Source: Urophycis tenuis
Taxonomy: Eukaryota; Chordata; Actinopteri; Gadiformes; Phycidae
Reading direction: 5' to 3'
DNA: 64,000 nucleotides
Assembly: GCA_036785325.1 (NCBI GenBank)
Contig: JAXIVH010000024.1
Span: forward strand, 5,042,198 to 5,106,197
Part shown: positions 29,501-41,301 of the stretch, piece after piece
Numbering within the stretch: the stretch's first letter is position 1
Layout of the letters: each line of letters opens with the position of its first letter
The notes under the pieces: model-generated
Told to the model about the DNA's origin: nothing
Seen by the model: only the letters and a program-made list of their open reading frames with translations
The model's database searches: none
Program-made: the position numbers and the translations under genes

Positions 29501-32500
29501 ATATTAATATCAATGCACCAGTTGCCTCTGCGACAACAATCATGGCAAAATAAAAATAAACGTATTTTATAATGAGGACATGATCATGGCTGTGAAGTCC
29601 AGGTCTGGTTAAAGGCCTGCAGCAGGCGGTGGCAGCTCTCGTACCAGCAGACTGGCTCCAGTCTTGAACAGTTTATACGGGTACAGGATGCGCTCATAGT
29701 GGGCCCGCAGATGGGAGCCGATAGCCTTCCCTGGAGCAAAGCCCATCTGGACCGAGATCTTGCTCCATCGCCTCTCCCTGCAGACGGCATCGAAGCCGCC
29801 CTCCTCGTTCACCAACTGCAGGGCAGGAGAGCGTGGAGGTCAGGGTTTAGCACACACATGGGCCTGCATTATTCATGTGTTGATTTGCATGAAATGCAGC
29901 TAATTTGGACAATCCATTGTCTAGCGCGACCCGATGGTCAACATACCCTGTTCAGCTGGTACAGGTCCAGAATCTTTCGCTCCACGTGAGGGATCTTCAG
30001 TGTACATCCTTGAAGCTCCCAAAACTTTGCTATCTGATCGAGAAAATTGAGCTTGACTCTGGTCTGGGCCTGAGTTAGGAGGAGAAGCACACTGTTAAGT
30101 ATCACCATAATGTGGGTTGGTTTGTCCCCATGCTATGCTAAAACAAAGAATATCTGGGCCCATTTGTGTCATACTGGCATGGATTATGGTTCAAGATTAC
30201 CTTGTTCCTAAAGCGAATAATTTGATTGTATTAAAACAAATACGTAAATACCGGGAGCTACATTTCAGACATAACAGAACAGTGACAAAAATACCCACGA
30301 AGAAGTGATTATCCCCCCCTTCTCCAACTGTCCACATGTCGAACCCCACAAATGTATTGATTGAAAGCCGCTTTGGACAAAAGCATCTGCTAAATGCCCC
30401 TTTACCCTCTGCTTAATGCCCCTTTATCAACAGCAGACAACTGAAGTCAAAATCAACCCAAATGTCTTGTAACAGTACCTCCAACTCATTTAGCCTCTGA
30501 ATCCGTGGCGTGAATTGAAGTCTGTCCACATCACAGGCAAATGGTGGCTGCCATTCCTGCAATTGTAAACAATGCAGCCTTATCAAAATCAGGCAGCCAT
30601 TTTGAAGGCTGCATTTGGTGACTTTCTCCACCAATCTTTATTCCCCATTCTTCAGTGGTCTTCAGCAGCAGACACAAGGCCAGAAATCAAGAACATTGAC
30701 AGTAACCATGCCCAGGTTCAACCCACTTTTCCCTTTAAATAAAAACATGCTGCCAACTTCTAGTGCCCAATGTGTAGATAATAGCGATCAAAGTAGTCTC
30801 ACTTTAGAAAACCTAATTAAAGTAGGGTTAAAAACTATCCATCTATTCTCTACTATTAGTCACAATGACATGCTAATGACCATGTTATTCCTTCCTTAGC
30901 AGACCAGTGTGAGGAGCCTGTAGAGTCAGAACAAAGGCCACCTATAGCAGTCTGTTCCCACACTGCTGGGTTTTGGAGGTGGTTCACTTCTCCATGGGAC
31001 TATTTTAGGGAGTCCATATTTGCCTTTAAAACAAACCCAAAGTCTTCATAAGCGACGGTGAATATTGATTGACCTGGACCAGCGGGTCATCTAGCCAGCT
31101 TTGTCAAAATTGGCCGAATGAAAGTAAACAGTGTTTTTTCCTACAAGCGGGTGGTATTTAGCTCAAGGCACTAGAATGCTGGGGTCTTTCAGGACATTAC
31201 ACTGTGGTTATGGCAGGTCAGCAGTAAGGGTAGGTCTCATACTAAACAGCTTTTACACCATAAGTATACAGTTTGACTTCACCTTGGCATTATGTCATGT
31301 GTAGGTGTACACTGAACGCTTCAGTGCACGTCCCTGTTTGGTGTGTTCTGTGTCATCACAGACGATCTGGGGATGACTTCCTGCGGTCTACTGAGGCCAA
31401 ACTGCGAATGGGGGCCCACATGATCGGAGGCGAATGTGGGCCCACATGATCGGAGGCGAATGTGGGCTTTAGCTCTGATTAGCTCAAATAATTTCATTGT
31501 TCAACAGGACCCCCTCTGGTGTTGACAGGCGGAATGAAAAACGCACAGGTGATCTCACACGCTACGATATGCAGATACACCCGTGTGTGTAGTGCTTGCA
31601 TTGTGTAAAGTCATGCTTTGTGTATTTATTTGCAACTTGGGGTTAGAGAAAGCTTCTGCGTTGTATTTTTTTTTTTAAATCGCTAAATGTTTGCATGAAG
31701 ATTCCAGCATCCTACATGTTTGTATTTTAAAGTGGACATTGTTACCTTGGTGTATTTCTTGTAGCTGCAGTATTTGCATGCAGCCCGGACACACCCATGA
31801 TGTGTACATCTCACGGCCCCCCCAGTGCAGGGACGGACAACTCACTATTTGGGTTGCTCAAAAATAACCTAAATATACATTAGACACGAATACTCAACCT
31901 CCAAAAATATATGATCCATTGGACATTTAAGCACCGTTTGTAAAGCACTGGGGGTGTTCTATTTGGAGTACTGAAGTGTACTTTCTAAAGTGTTACGTCA
32001 TATTAAGAGGTTAAGAGCAGCGGGGTGACGTATAAACAGAACAAAAGTAGAAACACACAGAAACCCATCGGAGAACAAGAAATCTGCTCCATGTCGTCGT
32101 CTAAAGAACGACACCACCGTGATGCATCTGTTATCAAAGGCAAAAGCAACGCGTTGATCCGCTTCCTCTGTGATCATCTCCATGAAGAGACGAGGAGGAA
32201 GCACGTACCAGCGTCCTCCTCCTGCAACCACCGTCACAACACGGCGATCACAACACACACGAGGACACACTGAGGACTAAGTATGTATGTGTAGTAATAA
32301 TAATGTGTGGTCATGAAGAGACTTTATCAATACTATTGACAATGGAAACTATCAATAATCAATAATAATGTGACATGGACACACTACATATGAAACATAC
32401 GTGTGGTAAAGAAGGCACTAATAAAGATGATAAATAATAAATAATGTGAAATGTACAACCCACAGTAGAGATTAAACGTCTATTTAGCCCTAATGAAGGT

Positions 32501-33030
32501 GATAACAACAATAATCACAGGACGGCTCGCCTCCTCTCCTCTGGTTCGACGTAAACAAGTCGCTAAACTTTAACGTTCAGCTCCGTCTCTATAACACCTT
32601 GAGGCTGAGACAGGTGAGGGGCCCGGGGGTCCGACGGACCACCTTACGGTATAACTTGGTCAGGACTGGACCAGTAGAGGACCAGAGGAGGACCAGAGGA
32701 CCAGAGGAGGACCAGACCAGCGGAGTCTCCGTCTCTCCCACCAGAAGCTGCTCTGAGCCGCCATGTTGGAAACACGGCGTCGACAACTCAACTTTGAGCC
32801 CAGCAGATCCTCTACCCCCGACCCCCACGCAGCACGGAACACGGGGTCCAGTGAACTCCTGGGACGACGGGACTTACGGGCGGGGGTCGGACCTTGCAGA
32901 TCCCCGTTCTCTCGGCTATCGCTCGGATTTTGTTGATGTACGCGAAAGGGTCGGAGAACTCCTCCCGACTGGGCTCGAACACCGGACACTCCGGGGGAGA
33001 CACGAACTCCTTCAACTGGAGGGAGCTCAT
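20577..33030 (-). CDS. kdm5b: Lysine-specific demethylase 5B (JARID1B/PLU-1), H3K4me2/3 demethylase
   Basis: Twenty-seven coding exons, right to left: 32878-33030, 30479-30556, 29947-30069, 29645-29815, 29277-29402 (acceptor uncertain, perhaps 29432), 29091-29184, 28907-29004, 28633-28791, 28192-28311, 27955-28113, 26458-26639, 25939-26101, 25710-25829, 25364-25558, 25012-25193, 24571-24695, 24294-24444, 24051-24171, 23606-23961, 23259-23397, 23004-23183, 22766-22924, 22201-22638, 22000-22087, 21725-21918, 21234-21488, 20577-20714. They give about 1488 residues (human 1544). Order: JmjN (ECPVFEPS), ARID, PHD1 (LLLCDGCDDSYHTF), JmjC with Fe ligands His474 and Glu476 (WHIEDHW) and His562 (RAYHSGFN), C5HC2 zinc finger, PLU-1 region, PHD2, basic linker, PHD3 (VQCDGSCNQWFH). 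All catalytic ligands are present. The start MSSLQLKE has a good Kozak context. Confidence 0.97.
20690..21193 (-). repeat. 63-bp tandem array carrying copies of the kdm5b last acceptor and PHD3 exon start
   Basis: About eight near-identical 63-bp units. Each holds a polypyrimidine tract, CTCCAG acceptor and the exon start coding VNWVQCDGS. The unit nearest 20700 is continuous with the true last exon. The others lie in the intron between exons 21234-21488 and 20577-20714. The unit is a multiple of three and stop-free, so the retained intron reads in frame. Confidence 0.93.
27491..27912. repeat. TG-rich TGTGTGTATCAG satellite, kdm5b intron
   Basis: Irregular units of CAGTGTGTGTATCA, TATCACAG and CAGTGTGCTTCT over about 420 bp. 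It ends roughly 40 bp from the donor of exon 27955-28113. The long cysteine/valine/serine frames here are repeat artefacts. Confidence 0.9.
30310..30412 (+). mobile_element. Retroelement tail fragment in kdm5b intron 1
   Basis: CTCCAACTGTCCACATGTCGA resembles the SINE body at 4190-4420. It is followed by CGCTTTGGACAAAAGCATCT, the common LINE/SINE 3' end also seen near 5755 and 9027. Confidence 0.6.
30557..32877. other. kdm5b intron 1
   Basis: About 2.3 kb without a supported exon. A 26-bp motif with GGGCCCACATGATCGGAGGCG is duplicated head to tail near 31400-31465. The open frames near 32000-32270 show no family resemblance. First introns of this family are commonly long. Confidence 0.65.
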
Positions 33031-34317
33031 GGCTGCATGGTGCTCCTCGGTCAGATGAGATGTTGGTGGAGGTACTCCAGGGGTCTTCAGGACACTATCT
33101 TTCACTTCTAATCACATAACCCCGACCGGGCGGCCCTCCGTCACTGAAGTCAACACGGAGGATGTGGAGGCGATGGGCGGTGATACGGCCGTGACGCGTC
33201 CGCTTCAAAAAGTAGATACTCCTAAATATCTTCTTATTCGGGTGAATCACTCGTTTAGTCGTTCCTATAACGTCCACTGCTTGTTGTATGCACGAAATTA
33301 AACGGTTGTTTAATTTATAACACGTAGTTGCGATATGTTTGTTTATAATGTCGACACGTTAAAAATGCTGTACATTTTGGAACCAATACGTGAAAGTAAA
33401 GTTCTTTAAATAATGAGTTTATATTTTGTAGGAGTCCGTGGACAAAGGGGCTCTGAAACCAGCGAATCTTCCTGCGCATGGCCGGGGCCGGATTATGTTC
33501 ACTACACATATGATCCTATTTGTATTGGGTGGGTTCGATTCCGCTCACATTTCTATCTTAACGTCAATCGATTTGGATGTATTCACTCTCCGCTGCAAGG
33601 GACGTTACGCTCTAGCTCCGCCCGAGAAGGCTGACAATAAGACAGGTAAGCGAATCAAGCGCACCCAGCAGATCCTTACGCGCCGGCCGGGACTAGCTGT
33701 TTAAATGGCCTCGTCGAGCGCTGTGATTGGCGGAGGGTTTCATAACAGCGGCTGTTGTTCGCCTAGTCAATGACGTGCCGTTTGTAGGAAGTTAAAGTAA
33801 CACCTTTGTCTGATGGTCCAACCAGTTGCTCAGGATGGCGAGCCACAGCAAATGTCGATATAGAACAGGTGCCATCCTTCTAGCCCATTGTGAGACTCAA
33901 AAAAGTAATTGTCCCCATTGAAGCTTAATGCTGACTGAGAGGTGAACGACACATTTAGTGTTTAGGATTGTTAGACATGTTGTGCGTCAGGTGAGATCAC
34001 CTTCACAGAAACATGAAGGAGCTGTGAAAGTAAAACCTCCCACTTAGACACAGGACATGATCTATGACACCACAACATCAGGGCTTTTGATGGACTTTTA
34101 ATTGCGGCATTGTTTTAGATATTCTATAGTGTTGCATCTGTCACTTACAGGTTTGAAAGGTAAAAAAAAACACAATATAAATATGATTCAAACAAAGAGA
34201 TTTAGAGGCCAACTTGACATCACTGGCTCAGGATATTTGGCCATACAATTATCCATTGAAAATTAAAAATGTATCGTGATAAGCAACTCGGATCATTATA
34301 AGCACAGCATTGAATAC
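33031..34317. other. kdm5b 5' flank and spacer to rabif
   Basis: The proximal 200 bp is GC-rich and probably includes the kdm5b 5' UTR and promoter. The remainder is AT-rich spacer. Short plus-strand frames near 33413-33704 have no recognisable product. Confidence 0.5.
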
Positions 34318-34323
34318 TTTATT
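34318..34323 (-). other. Candidate poly(A) signal for rabif
   Basis: AATAAA on the minus strand, about 140 bp after the rabif stop codon. Confidence 0.55.
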
Positions 34324-34461
34324 AGAATTTAAGCACACCACTCTTAATATACCATAGCAGAAGGGGAGGACAGTATTGGACCAGGGCATGTCTGTAGAAG
34401 TGAAGGGGATCTGGGTGACCTTTGACCCACGGAGAGAGGACCAGGCTGTCTCCAGATCAAG

Positions 34462-35267
34462 CTATGCATGATTGACCCTTTCGACTGCAACATAAAAACT
34501 TTTTTTGTCATCCAAACAGTGCCACCCGATGGGTCCGATCTCACAATCCGCACAAATGAGATACTTGATACGTCCGACGTCGTTAGTGAAGCCCACGTTC
34601 TCAAACGTGTACATGTCGTCCACCAGCCAGTGGGCCGTCAGGTTGTCCCCAGAGCCCCCGCACGCACTCAGGGCCTTCTTCTTCTTCATGGGGGGCAGGA
34701 ACAACTGAAGAGAGCACACTGGTCCTTAATATGCCTCAGGTGGATATCTTGTGAGTCCACATGGACATCAAACAACCTTTGTCACTATTGTTAATACTGC
34801 AGGTCACTTTCCACTACAGCACTCTAAACATGCTCAGTGAATATTTCAGTAAATTTCTGATGTATTTTTCTACCGTTCTGTTTTGTATGTATAACAATAT
34901 ATTCTGCTGTTTAAATAAACTTTCAAACTTAATTCAACGGACACTTGTTACTACTGAATGACAATAAAGTCTGTTCAAGTCTAATTAAATAGGCAAAAAT
35001 GCATTTCTAAAAGTAAGAAATATAAATGTAATGACATGAGGGTGCATTTTATTGTCTGGAGATATTTTAGTATTGTATTTCGGTGATTTGGTAAAGGCTG
35101 CTGATAAACTCTACCTCTTTCTCCGAGAAAACAGCCATTCCTGGACAAAGCACCTTGGACCCGCACCGCTGACACAGAACTGCCTTTAGGTTCTTCCCCT
35201 CCTCGGACACCAGATCCGAACGGTCAGAATCCTCTTTGGACTCCACGCTGGCTTCCTCTTTGTCCAT
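34462..35267 (-). CDS. rabif: Rab-interacting factor (MSS4), Rab guanine-nucleotide-free chaperone
   Basis: Two coding exons, 35115-35267 and 34462-34704, give 131 residues (human 123). The MSS4 fold is recognised by two CXXC zinc pairs, CQRC in exon 1 and CADC in exon 2. Also present are the highly conserved FENVGFTNDVGRIKYL and GPIGWHCLDD blocks. The family binds exocytic Rab GTPases, promotes nucleotide release and stabilises the empty form. An acceptor-like CAG sits eight bases before the ATG, and a GTGAGT donor follows 35397. A non-coding first exon near 35397-35500 is therefore likely. The position next to kdm5b matches human 1q32. Confidence 0.96.
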
Positions 35268-35399
35268 TTTGACACCTGACCAAGGGAACATTCACAATGA
35301 GTTTACAGTGTTTATCTTAGGCTGTGTGTTATTACCAATAACCCGACAAGGACCCGGAGTCCCTGCAGGGTTCCTCGGTCAGGACCAGGGACTCACCCC

Positions 35400-37846
35400 G
35401 GAGTGCTCGGCGAGGTGGAGGACTGATGCCCGCTATGAAGAACGCTAAAAGGAGCTGGATGTCGACACTATTGGAGGCAGAACACGATGTGTGTGTGTGT
35501 GTGGCGAGCACAGGCTATAAAGGAAACTCACGTCAGAGAACGCTGTGATGTGTGATGTTTGGTCGTAATTTATCTAATGCCCAATCAAGTTCAACATCTT
35601 AGAATCACGTAAAAGTCGCGAAGAAAGATGGCCAAAAGATGCGGTGTCATTAAAATGTCCAACTTCAGATGAAGTCGTCTCAAATGTTTTCATGTAAATA
35701 ATGCTAAACAAGGGCTGACACCCTGAGGTTGCTAGCTGCAGCGTCAACTAAATAAATTCGTCAGGGAACAAGACGACGCTGAAAGGTTCCTACCTTCCGG
35801 TTATTCTACAGAGCATTAATGAGCTCTGTCTTACAATCATAGCAGATATACATCTTCAGTGTCAAGTCGAAAGTATTTACTTTACCCTGAATATATATAT
35901 TAGCTACTATGAAATGAACCAAAACTGTGATTGCTCCAAAATTAACGATCTTGGACAGATTTAATATGGGATAGTGTAGTGACTAGGCAGTAGATGACTC
36001 CTAGCCAAACAGTACTGGGTTACATCGCAATCTACCTGTACAAATTCCCTACTTACTCCTTAATGACCTGTCTCTGTACTGTCTACCCCTACCTGCTCCT
36101 TACTGACCTATGGAAGTTACTTTGGATAAAAACGGCGGCTTAATCACTAGATATACATACTGTGAAGAGATGAGTCATAAAACTAAGCCTCCAATGCTCC
36201 AGTTTGCAAATTGATATGGGATTACCACATTACAATTATTAATAACCCATTAGCACAACTTAAGGCCTCCTCTCACTGAAAACACAAAATATATATCAAA
36301 TGATGCAGACATGAAATGACTTACAACATGCATAGAAAAAAGTGACACAAATAAACAACAAAGTAAAGAATTGACAGGTTATCCCATCAATAAATATTTA
36401 TTGTTTACATTTCAGTGAAATGCATGATAATCATCCAACTTTCTACACAGAACATTACACAAAGTCCAGAACACACATCTTAGTCATTGTAATAAAGCTC
36501 AAGATTGACCTCAAAAAGGAGTCTTAGCAGACAGCAGTTGATACAACCCATCAGTGGAGTTCTACGCTTGATTATAATCTTATTGTATATATGGAGAAAA
36601 AAATAAAAGTAAAAATCCTAGAAGCTCCTTTTAATGTAAGATAGGCCATTTTATTTCAAAACATTTCCATTGGCCGAAGGCAAAGGAATACTATAAGATT
36701 ATATCATACACATGGATAGTCCCAGTGAATTTAATGCTTGAATAATTTATTAAAACGGTGCAGTAAATATGAACACCTAAAATTTGAGTAATAGATTCAA
36801 AATGGATCAAGCTGAAAATTGAAGTTGACCTATTCAGTTGTATCCATTGTGTAGCCTACTATTCCTGATAATCATCATAGTAATTTGTCACGTTGATTTC
36901 ATTTAACTGATTTCTATTACATTTGCGTGGAAGCTTTAAACATTTTGCATGTAATTGCAAAATAATAAACAATTATGATCGTAATGTGAATGTATCTAAA
37001 AAATGAAGTCTCTAACCCATCAACATGAAAAGTAAATTCTAAAAATGTCAGTATATAAAAGTTAAACAACGCAGGAATCCACATTGTAAAAGTATCCTAG
37101 CTATACATGTTGAAGATTGTATCTGAGGGGTTTGAAAACATTTTCTGAAAACATGTAATTCTCTGTCTTATGATTTGTTTAAGCTGATTGCCATTGGGTT
37201 GTGGGAGCGGGTCGGCCCAGACAGGCTGGAGGGGGGACTGGGACTCTGATGAAGAACTACACATTGTAAGTCAAATAGCAAAACGTTTGCACCCTACCTA
37301 GATGCATGCCCTATAACTCCCCAAACAATTACACAGGCCCCGAATAGGAAAGGCTTTGAGTATTCTTGCCACCAGAAGAGCCTAGCTTCGTAGGACTCAA
37401 TGACATAAATAAAAACAGGAATGGTTTACAGTACGACCATGAGGATGCAGTTTGCATGTTCATGGTCTGACAACTCATGTCGCACGATGTGCGTTTACCA
37501 CAGTCTACTCTAAAGGATTGAGAAGGAGGACTTCAATCAAGTCTTTAAGTGTAATACACATGTGCCCAACAACGAGGAGAACATCATCTCTGGTTCAAAC
37601 CATTTGTTCCTCTTCAACTTAATGAGCGCATCAAGGCTCCCTAATAATCAAAACGACGTTGAAGTTACCCTCTGTAGGCCATGAAACATATCATTTAATT
37701 TATGGGAGCAAAGGAAGGTGTCAGAACAGAACAGACGACCAGAAACCCAAACAGGATGGGAACAACATGTGAGCATTATGAAATCCAGCAGCATATCTTT
37801 TAACCTCTGGGTGCGGTGGAGCATCAAGACCAAACGAGATGGCGTC
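35400..37846. other. rabif-adipor1 spacer and presumed adipor1 3' UTR
   Basis: No gene is seen. A minus-strand AATAAA at 36397-36402 could end the adipor1 transcript, making 36400-37846 its long AT-rich 3' UTR. A degraded SINE/LINE-like tail (TTACTTTGGATAAAAACGGC) lies near 36118. I found no klhl12 exon, the gene I recall between these two in human. Confidence 0.6.
36397..36402 (-). other. Candidate poly(A) signal for adipor1
   Basis: AATAAA on the minus strand, about 1.45 kb after the adipor1 stop. Closer signals were not obvious. Confidence 0.4.
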
Positions 37847-40141
37847 CTACAGTAGGGTGTCATCTGTGCAGCCTCCCTCGAGGCCATAGCGGAACTCCTG
37901 GAGGTTAGAAACCCCGTAGAAGTGGATGAAGGCGGCCGCCACCACCAGCACATGGAAGATCTGATGGGAATGGAACTGCAGAGGAAACGGAGTTGGACCA
38001 CATTTCACCATGCATGGAACAAACGTAACAAAAGCATAACATCCGGTTTCTTGCGTCAGTAAAAAGACATATATACGATAATAGGCCAACACCATTTGAC
38101 GGTAGACATCACAGTCAGCCCTCGATATGCAGCTGCGTGTGGATTAAATGTTAATACACAAACATGACTTTATATGCACATCACTAACTTACCCAGATGT
38201 CACACTTTCCGGGGAAATAGCGTTCGGGGATCCTGGCTGCGTACAGGCCAGCGCCGGTGATGTACATGGCTCCCATCAGGTAGAACCAGCCCATCTGGCC
38301 CACAGTGGTGGCCTTGACAAAACCCTCCTCAATGGTAAAGTGCATGGTGGGAACAATGCCGCTGAGTCCCAGGCCCATGAACACACCTAGGGGAAAGAGA
38401 CAAAATGCTTGGAGTTTTCCCAAAAATGCATACATTCAAAAAACAGACTCAACTAACTCGACTGAAGTTTGTTTGTCATTATCCAGGCCGCTGAAGGGCA
38501 CCTGCTCTGGTGGGCCGGTGGCGAGGTGTGGAGAAGCGGTCCCACTGTGCCACGATAATGGCAGCGATGCCCAGGACACACACGATGGTGAGGTAGATGA
38601 GGCGGGGCTGGGGGGAACAGTAGAAGGAGTAGTAGAGCCACGGCACGAAGGAGCCCATGATCAGCAGGGCGATGCCCGAGTAGTCCAGTCTGAGGACCAC
38701 AAGGAGACAACAACGACTGTAACGTCTGCTCGCTCTGCTGACACGCGTGTGCGTGTACATCCATAACTTGGCAGCAAGAACAACAATGTGTTGTGATTAC
38801 ACAAGCTGTGTAAAAACACAGAGAGCCGTGAACATACTTGGAGAAGGTGCGAGACACTTTCTCAGAGTGGCAGTACACGGTGTGAAAGAGCCAGGAGAAG
38901 CTGAGACACAGCACGGCGCCCAGGAAGAACATTCCAAACACCACCTTCTCTTGCAGCGGGGCCATGAAGTACATGTTGGGTCTAAGCAAGGTCAGGGTCC
39001 CCAGACATATGAACAGGATCAGTCCTGCAGATTACAAAGAACTTCCTTATTATTGTTCTGCAGTTAACACTTTTGCATATGAACATGAAAAAAGATATAG
39101 GTGCCTTACTGCCCCCACTTAAACAAGGCATCAAGTTTTACCCAAGTCCAATCCTACAGAGAGTAACACTTAGCATGTCAACTCACCCAACAGGTGGGTC
39201 CAGATGTTCCCAGTCTCTGTATGAATTCTAAAGATGCTGCCAAAGCAGGCCCTGAAGGAGGGCATGGGGGGGCGGTGACCGTGTAAGAGGTAGTCGTTGT
39301 CCTTCAGCCACTCCGGCAGCACGTGGAAGGGGATGACCCTCCAACGGCCCTCCCACACCTGGAGAACACAGCTCTTATTGGTCAGACCCTCAAACCACTG
39401 TTAGCCAGCTGCAGTTCACCCTTTGTGTGACAATAAAAAGAAGCTCTATCATCTGTAACCTGAAACAGGTTTTCACCGTTTCATTACAGTACAAATCTGG
39501 AAGTCAAAACAAAACCAAGTTCAGTTTGGCCTGACTACTGTCATCTGGTTCACTCCATTTCCCTCTTCGCACCACAAAAGCCAACAAACACAACATAACG
39601 CACCCAAAAAGCCAACACTTGCATTTCTATTAGAGCATAAAATACATTTACGGTGGACATTTGTTATTATTGGTCCAACATAATTTGCAAACGACTTGGG
39701 GAGGGTCACGTCACGTGTTCACACCACTGTCTCTAGCGATCACTCTGGAACAACACATTTAGTTAAAAAGGCAAAAGCGGCATATTCATTACTTTATGGA
39801 CGAACTCCTCCATCTTCTCCATGGCGTGGTGCGCCTGCAGAGGTAAGGTTAGGACCTCCCCCACCTCGTCATCATCCTCCTCATCGTCACCCAGCATGGC
39901 GGCTCCCTTCAACACACACGCAGAGAGAACATTGAAGACCACGTGGGCTGTACTTGTATCTTCTTTACACAGATTTGGGTGTAATCTAACATCTTACCTC
40001 GGTATGTAGGCCTTTAGAGCCTGTAGGTCTTCCTCCTTCCTCTAGCAGTGGTCCCAACTCCATCAGCGCCACATCTGGGACCTGAGAGTCCTCTGAGATC
40101 CGGCATTCTGCATCACTTGCAGACCCGTTTCGGCCTGACAT
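37847..40141 (-). CDS. adipor1: Adiponectin receptor 1 (PAQR1)
   Basis: Seven coding exons: 39998-40141, 39793-39906, 39187-39358, 38838-39024, 38502-38689, 38193-38386, 37847-37975. They join to 375 residues, the length I recall for human ADIPOR1. The divergent acidic N-terminus (DDEEDDDE) leads into the conserved LTLPLQAHHAMEKMEEF and VWEGRWRVIP. Seven transmembrane helices of the PAQR family follow. Zinc ligands are the His of SWLFHTVYCHS and the two His of SHQIFHVLVV. The C-terminus is GGCTDDTLL. It binds adiponectin with an inverted topology (N-terminus inside) and acts through ceramidase, AMPK and PPAR-alpha signalling. The N-terminal two exons differ most from mammals. Confidence 0.98.
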
Positions 40142-41301
40142 AGGGAGGCTGCCTGATCACCTATTCAGTGCCTCTGTATTCTGCTGGGTCCTGGAACTTC
40201 AACTTCTGTCAGAGCCGTAAACAAGCAGGGATCCTTTTCTTACTGAGTGAAAGCAGATAAAAACAAAGAAAGCAGTATTAAACTTGCTATAAACAGCCGT
40301 TAAAGCCTTTCTGATCTTGTCTAGTAGACCTTTCAAAACTACCACCTAATGACTTTACCATGTAAAATGGTAACTGGATAGCAAAGCCGACGCATTTGAA
40401 GGTGTTAACGAGATTCGCGTCCAGTAAACATGTGTACTTAACAGTTTACACCTGGCTGCAGGTGACAGTAAACTTGTGACGTCAGGTTTACTGTCATCTG
40501 GCTTCAGGTGACAGTAAACCTGACGTGATGAGGAGTTGACGAGTCTCCAGTAAACATGACAACTAAAGAACCATTAGTCAGACACGGTCAGACACACCAA
40601 ACTGAACACGTCATGTATAGCTAAAGCATCACAGACGACCTGTTGTGCTACATGTTGTTGTACATGTGATTCTCCGTATTGTCGGACGTGTTGTCCCTGT
40701 TATGTAGTGCTAACGTTACCTCGCAGCTAGCCTGTCCTGCAGCACACGGAGACACGCAGAGATAACAGTCTGTAGGAACCTGCTGTCCTACTAAACATTT
40801 CTACTTCACCTTAACGCGTTGACATCGACGGGTGGAAGTATTTTTAACAGCGGCTGTTACCTGATAAGGTGCCGTACACACCAGGTACACAAATGATCAA
40901 TAACGTAATAGGATCCTAGCGGAAGTGAGACCGCTTCCGTGAAGAGCACAGCGACGCTTCCAAAGTAAAAGCCGATGTTTGTTATTTGGCCCATGGCTAG
41001 AAGTGGACTATGGATGACAAAATAAGAGCTATACGACACAATTCTTACAATTCATCAATGCACAATGGCCATAATTTCATACTTTTTAATTGCTCTTCAT
41101 TGTCATGTTAATGTGCTTCAAATGGCTAGATGATGTAAATACGTCCTTGATTTTGCAGCAGTATGTGTGTATGTGTGTGTAATATTACAGTGACTGGAGA
41201 TGGAATACAACCAGATGAATTCTGCTTTTATCCATGGAATACTCATTATTGTAGGAAGGAAATTATATAAATAATAGTTCAACACTGTGCCACAAATTCA
41301 T
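40142..41301. other. adipor1 5' region and spacer to inava
   Basis: No further coding exon was seen. It probably contains the adipor1 5' UTR exon and promoter. A TGACGTCA palindrome is at 40477-40484, within the inverted repeat listed separately. The block near 40720-40950 is the most GC-rich part. Confidence 0.5.
40479..40526. repeat. 18-bp perfect inverted repeat upstream of adipor1
   Basis: ACGTCAGGTTTACTGTCA (479-496) and its exact reverse complement (509-526) flank a 12-nt spacer. A third, imperfect copy (GGTGACAGTAAACTTG) lies just left at 40461. Together with the CRE-like TGACGTCA this could be a regulatory cluster or a small mobile-element end. Confidence 0.75.

Noticed and set aside
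33031..33105. Upstream in-frame ATG extending kdm5b by 25 residues
   Set aside because: The extension is unlike the family; the downstream ATG at 33030 has a better Kozak context and leads directly into the conserved JmjN region.
32025..33704. Small frames around the kdm5b promoter and intron 1
   Set aside because: Composition-driven open frames in GC-rich or AT-rich non-coding DNA; no homologue recognised and no splice context.
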